DNA of 39,293 nt from Treponema sp. Lineage in GTDB: Bacteria > Spirochaetota > Spirochaetia > Treponematales > Breznakiellaceae. The DNA lies in assembly GCA_031256445.1 (NCBI GenBank), contig JAIRQN010000073.1:1-39293 (forward strand). The letters are read 5' to 3'. Shown piece by piece: positions 35,582-39,293 of this stretch (positions within the stretch are counted from its first letter, which is position 1; every line of letters begins with the position of its first letter). Both the position numbers and the translations under genes were made by a program. The notes beneath the pieces are model-generated. The model searched no databases and was not told where the DNA came from. It saw only the letters and a list, made by a program, of their open reading frames with translations.

Positions 35582-38176
35582 TCAGCCAAGGTAATCTGAA
35601 AGGCGGCGGTAGCACTGGTTAATAGTATGTTTCTGCTCAATATCTGTTTCCTCGCCGAGTTCATCAATGAGCGATTCAAGGCTTGAAAGACTCTCATTAA
35701 GGCTTGTGTGAAAACCGCGTGAAGCGCGCAGCCAGTAATTTCCTTCTCCGTCTGTAAAAAGACCGAGGAATCCCAAATCTTTTGAACCTTTTTTCCATAC
35801 AACAGGTCTTGCAAGATTATCAAGATGCTCCAGGAGCGCCGCAAGGTTATGCTCTGAATTAAAATTTATTTTTCGCGGCCATTTGCGTGAAAATATATTT
35901 TTTATATCCAGAATTGGAGCAAGAGACAGAATTAATTCCAGTTTTTCTCCTTCCAGCAGATTAAATTGATTATTGACAATTATTTTCCCTTTTAAACCTC
36001 TGTAAATCGTATCGCCTGTTAAATTTTCTTTGATGTGTTCCAGTTTTTCCCACGGAAGCACAACTGTTTTCTTTCCTTTTACTGCAGCGATCTCAAAAAC
36101 TTCGCTGGAAATTTTTATGTTGTTTGTAAAATCGCGTATTTTCCTTTGTCTTTCCGGTCTGCCGTCTCTGTTTCTTCTGTCATCACGCGCGCTGTAATGC
36201 GAAACATCATGATCTTCCGCGTCGTATTCCGCGAAAAGTCCCGGCCTTATGCGCTCCAGAATGATTCTTGACAGGGGAGAGACTGACATTGCGTACATTT
36301 TTGATGTGCGCACAATTTCTCCTGCTACAATATAGGGCGGATCAAGGCGGAACATTACCGATCCAGGGTGAATAATAATTTTGTCCGCGGTTAAACTGCT
36401 GTATGAACCTGGTTTTCCTCTTCCTTTATGCGATCGTCCTTCATGTACGCAGACAAATTGAATTAATCCCCGCCCGATACAGCATAAATAATCCTCTGTT
36501 TCTTTTTTTGACAGCAGCGCACCGCCTGAAGGACTGTTTTGATGAACAGGAATCTTCATTGAAGAGATAATTTCTTCAAGCTGGTATGTCACATTCAGGA
36601 TTTCCGCCATTGCGCGCTCATCAAGGTAATTTTTTTCGCAGAAATATATTTTATTGGTTGATTCATTATACGCTTTGAACAGTTTAAGGTATGAAACAAA
36701 ATCGCCTGAATCATCGCGGAAGCGGTGATGAGCCTGTCTCGCGTCGGTTTCTTCTCCCGGCGGCAGTATATACGGGCTTTGTGTTGATAAAAAAGCGGCG
36801 GCAATGACTGTTTCAAGGATAACATCAGGATATTTCAGTATTGCTTCCACTATTATTCGCGACTGGCGGGGAGCCAGAGGGAATTCCGTCATTAATTTTC
36901 CGATATTTGACAAGCTGCGATCGCTTTCAAGCGCGTCAAGAAGAGTTAATGTTTCTATTCCGCTGACAAGACCTTCCCTGTCAGGCGCTGAAATAAAATC
37001 AAAATCTTCAAAGTTGGTAATGCCAAGATCGGCCATTCGTAAAATTACTTCTGATAAATCGGTTCTGAAAATTTCTTCTGCGGTAAAGAGAGAACGATTT
37101 TCAAAATCTTTACGCGTATAGAGCCTGTAACATATTCCTTCGCGCGTTCTTCCCGCGCGTCCTTTGCGCTGATTCGCCGATGCTTTTGATATCGGCGCTT
37201 CAATAAGACTGGATGTGAATGTGCGTTGATTATACCAGTTGAGTTTCGCCAGTCCTGAATCGATTACTGCCGTGATTCCGTCAATTGTTACCGATGTTTC
37301 CGCGATATTTGTCGATATAATCACTTTTGTTTTACCCACAGGAGCGTCATCAAAAACTTTTTCCTGTTCTTCCTTGCCGAGTCTTCCGTACAGCGGAAGC
37401 AGATGCAAATATTTTCCGGTTGAACTGAATGTAAGACGGTTAATGCAGTCTTTAATCATTTTTTCTCCGGGAAGGAATACCAAAATATCGCCCTCTCTTC
37501 TTTCACTGATAAAACGGGCAGTAATTGCGTCAATTTTGGTTAAAATAGCCTCGCAAATGTCATTTTTTGCTTCAAAAACCGGATCATAAATCAATGTCAC
37601 CGGAAAACGCTGCGCTTCTATCTTTACAATGGGGCAGCCTCCGAAGTACTCAGAAAAAACTTCCGCGTTAATGGTAGCGGAAGAAATAATAACTTTAAAA
37701 TTTTTTCGGCTTTCCATTACCCTTTTCAGCAGTCCAAGTATAAAATCAATGTTAAGGCTTCGTTCATGCGCTTCGTCAACAACAAGAAGACTGTATCTGG
37801 ATAGCCACGGATCAAGTTTCATCTCCTGAAGCAGAATGCCGTCTGTCATTATTTTTATTTTTGTTTCGTGATTTGTGCGATCTTCAAAACGCATTTTGTA
37901 ACCTATCAGACCAGGAAGCGGCGTTTCTGTTTGACGCGCGATGAATTCGCTTACCGATACAGCGGCAATTCTTCTTGGCTGCGTGACTCCTATGATGCCA
38001 TGCTGCGCGTATCCCGCTTCATAAAATATTACAGGAAGCTGCGTAGTCTTTCCTGAACCTGTCGGACTCTCAACAACAAGCGCCTGATTATTTTCCAGCA
38101 TTGATAAAATTTTTTTCTGATTCTTGTAGACAGGAAGTTCAATATAGTTCATAATATTTATCATAATGGCTTGCAT
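35582..38176 (-). CDS. hrpA: DEAH-box ATP-dependent RNA helicase, HrpA-like
   Basis: A protein of about 864 residues with the DEAH helicase core: Walker A SPTGSGKTTQLP, motif Ia TQPRRIAA, DEAH in LVVDEAHERSLN, SAT in VIISSATINAE, and motifs V and VI in TNIAETSVTIDG and QRKGRAGRT. Winged-helix and OB-fold regions follow. DEAHERSLN favours HrpA over HrpB, but the protein lacks the long C-terminal extension of E. coli HrpA (about 1300 residues). The frame is open from a TTG at 38227; ATG at 38176 has GGAA upstream, and ATG at 38152 begins directly at the conserved IELPVYKNQ segment, so the start is uncertain. Confidence 0.9.
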   Translation of the reverse strand: MQAIMINIMNYIELPVYKNQKKILSMLENNQALVVESPTGSGKTTQLPVIFYEAGYAQHGIIGVTQPRRIAAVSVSEFIARQTETPLPGLIGYKMRFEDRTNHETKIKIMTDGILLQEMKLDPWLSRYSLLVVDEAHERSLNIDFILGLLKRVMESRKNFKVIISSATINAEVFSEYFGGCPIVKIEAQRFPVTLIYDPVFEAKNDICEAILTKIDAITARFISERREGDILVFLPGEKMIKDCINRLTFSSTGKYLHLLPLYGRLGKEEQEKVFDDAPVGKTKVIISTNIAETSVTIDGITAVIDSGLAKLNWYNQRTFTSSLIEAPISKASANQRKGRAGRTREGICYRLYTRKDFENRSLFTAEEIFRTDLSEVILRMADLGITNFEDFDFISAPDREGLVSGIETLTLLDALESDRSLSNIGKLMTEFPLAPRQSRIIVEAILKYPDVILETVIAAAFLSTQSPYILPPGEETDARQAHHRFRDDSGDFVSYLKLFKAYNESTNKIYFCEKNYLDERAMAEILNVTYQLEEIISSMKIPVHQNSPSGGALLSKKETEDYLCCIGRGLIQFVCVHEGRSHKGRGKPGSYSSLTADKIIIHPGSVMFRLDPPYIVAGEIVRTSKMYAMSVSPLSRIILERIRPGLFAEYDAEDHDVSHYSARDDRRNRDGRPERQRKIRDFTNNIKISSEVFEIAAVKGKKTVVLPWEKLEHIKENLTGDTIYRGLKGKIIVNNQFNLLEGEKLELILSLAPILDIKNIFSRKWPRKINFNSEHNLAALLEHLDNLARPVVWKKGSKDLGFLGLFTDGEGNYWLRASRGFHTSLNESLSSLESLIDELGEETDIEQKHTINQCYRRLSDYLG

Positions 38177-38199
38177 AAAAATTTCCAAGCTATTATAAT
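38171..38199 (+). promoter_or_regulatory. Sigma-70-type promoter of ppdK
   Basis: TTGCAT at 38171-38176, a 17-base spacer and consensus TATAAT at 38194-38199. The predicted transcript begins near 38206 and carries GGAGG at 38216-38220 just before the ppdK start. The element overlaps the likely start of the divergent helicase gene. Confidence 0.78.
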
Positions 38200-38226
38200 G
38201 TGAATGAGAAACTATGGAGGTTATCA

Positions 38227-39293
38227 ATGTCTAATAAAAAAAATGTTTACTTCTTCGGTAAAGGTAAAGCTGACGGAGATGCTAAAATGAAAATGGTGCT
38301 GGGAGGCAAGGGTGCCAATCTTGCAGAGATGACTAATCTTGGAATTCCTGTTCCGCCTGGTTTTACAGTTTCTACTGACGTATGCGCCGCATTTTACGAA
38401 AATAAAAATAGTTACCCAAAAGGTATTAAAGAAGAAGTTGAAGCAGGCTTAAAGAAACTTGAATCGGTAATGAAAAAGAAACTTGGCGATCCAAAAGACC
38501 CGCTTTTGGTTTCTGTTCGTTCAGGAGCTGCGGTATCCATGCCCGGTATGATGGATACAATCCTCAATTTGGGAATAAGTGATAAAGCTGTTAAAGGACT
38601 TTCTGATAAAACAGGCAATCCGCGCTTCGCGTGGGACGCGTACAGGCGTTTTATTCAAATGTACGGCGATGTCGTAATGGGCGTTAAGCATGATCATTTT
38701 GAAGAAGCTCTTGCCGCAGTTAAAAAAGGTAAAAATGTTGATCTGGATACAGACCTGACCGCTTCCGATCTTGAAAAACTTGTTGATGATTATAAAAAAA
38801 TCGTTAAAAAAGACTGCGGCAAAGAATTCCCGCAGGAGCCGCTTGATCAATTATGGGGAGCGATAAACGCGGTCTTTGGTTCATGGATGAACGAAAGAGC
38901 GATTAAATACCGTCAGATTAATGAAATCAAAGGTTTAAAGGGAACAGCAGTCAATATTCAGTCAATGGTGTTCGGAAATTTCGGCGACGATTCCGGAACA
39001 GGCGTTTGTTTCAGCCGCGATCCCAGCACAGGTGTTAATGAATTCTACGGTGAATATTTAATGAATGCCCAGGGAGAAGACGTAGTCGCGGGAATCAGAA
39101 CGCCGGAAAGAATTTCCACACTGGAAAAAAAGAATCCTGTTATCTATAAACAGCTTGTAGGAATTAAAAACCGCCTTGAAAAACATTTTAAGGATATGCA
39201 GGATCTTGAATTTACGGTTCAGCAGGGGGAACTCTATCTGCTGCAGACACGGAACGGCAAACGCGCCGGAACCGCGGCTGTAAAATGCGCCGT
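38227..39293 (+). CDS. ppdK: Pyruvate phosphate dikinase, N-terminal part (runs off the right edge)
   Basis: The first 355 codons of a protein that in this family is about 870-900 residues. It interconverts pyruvate, ATP and phosphate with phosphoenolpyruvate, AMP and pyrophosphate. The N-terminal ATP-grasp domain is clear from LGGKGANLAEMTNLGIPVPP, VSVRSGAAVSMPGMMDTILN, GDDSGTGVCFSRDPSTG and LYLLQTRNGKR. The ATG is set by GGAGG six bases upstream. Pyrophosphate-linked glycolysis is common in spirochaetes and other fermenters. The central His domain and the PEP-binding domain lie outside the window. Confidence 0.97.
   Translation, partial: MSNKKNVYFFGKGKADGDAKMKMVLGGKGANLAEMTNLGIPVPPGFTVSTDVCAAFYENKNSYPKGIKEEVEAGLKKLESVMKKKLGDPKDPLLVSVRSGAAVSMPGMMDTILNLGISDKAVKGLSDKTGNPRFAWDAYRRFIQMYGDVVMGVKHDHFEEALAAVKKGKNVDLDTDLTASDLEKLVDDYKKIVKKDCGKEFPQEPLDQLWGAINAVFGSWMNERAIKYRQINEIKGLKGTAVNIQSMVFGNFGDDSGTGVCFSRDPSTGVNEFYGEYLMNAQGEDVVAGIRTPERISTLEKKNPVIYKQLVGIKNRLEKHFKDMQDLEFTVQQGELYLLQTRNGKRAGTAAVKCA

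Noticed and set aside
38177-38227. TTG start at 38227 for the helicase
   Set aside because: It gives an N-terminal extension unlike the family and overlaps the ppdK promoter and start; ATG codons at 38176 or 38152 are better.

Overview
The window looks like chromosomal DNA of a treponeme-like spirochaete, probably a gut or plant-polysaccharide-associated one; this is inferred from gene content, not from a marker gene. Pointers are an archaeal/spirochaete-type UMP kinase close to cysS and an ECF sigma factor, exported binding proteins whose signal peptides end in AFA|GGG, many hybrid histidine kinases, and a pyruvate phosphate dikinase. I saw no tRNA, rRNA, CRISPR array or transposase, and no gene-free stretch exceeds 300 bases.

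Region 1 (about 190-16094, + strand) reads as an arabinofuranose acquisition locus. A binding lipoprotein, a YesM/LytS-type histidine kinase and an AraC-type response regulator form a sensing module like the Geobacillus AraPST system. Next come a four-gene furanose-type ABC importer (YtfQ-YtfR-YtfT-YjfF-like), a second importer with binding protein and two MalF/MalG-type permeases but no ATPase, and two enzymes without signal peptides: a GH51 alpha-L-arabinofuranosidase and a GH127 beta-L-arabinofuranosidase. The simplest model is periplasmic sensing, uptake of free furanose and of oligosaccharides, and removal of both anomers of L-Araf in the cytoplasm.

Region 2 (16099-29770, almost all - strand) is a dense phosphorelay island. 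A four-gene operon read leftward from an extended -10 promoter at 29762-29770 encodes a REC-HD-GYP cyclic-di-GMP phosphodiesterase, a protein with degenerate kinase and receiver segments but an intact Hpt, and two soluble REC-HK-REC-Hpt hybrid kinases. A single-domain receiver gene on the + strand converges on it. A second, two-gene operon encodes tandem-duplicated membrane hybrid kinases, one with two periplasmic binding-protein-like sensor modules and one that has lost its sensor. The only output domain in the island is the HD-GYP domain, so cyclic-di-GMP is the likely read-out.

Region 3 (29818-39293) is mostly housekeeping. Read leftward are a HrpA-like DEAH helicase, cysS, and an operon of ECF sigma factor, zinc-finger anti-sigma factor, an exported protein of unknown function, an IPT/TIG-transglutaminase lipoprotein and pyrH. 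The lipoprotein signal peptide is interrupted by a 51-bp in-frame palindromic element. The pyruvate phosphate dikinase gene starts rightward at 38227 from a clear sigma-70 promoter and runs off the end. The left edge may hold the start of a divergent membrane protein gene.
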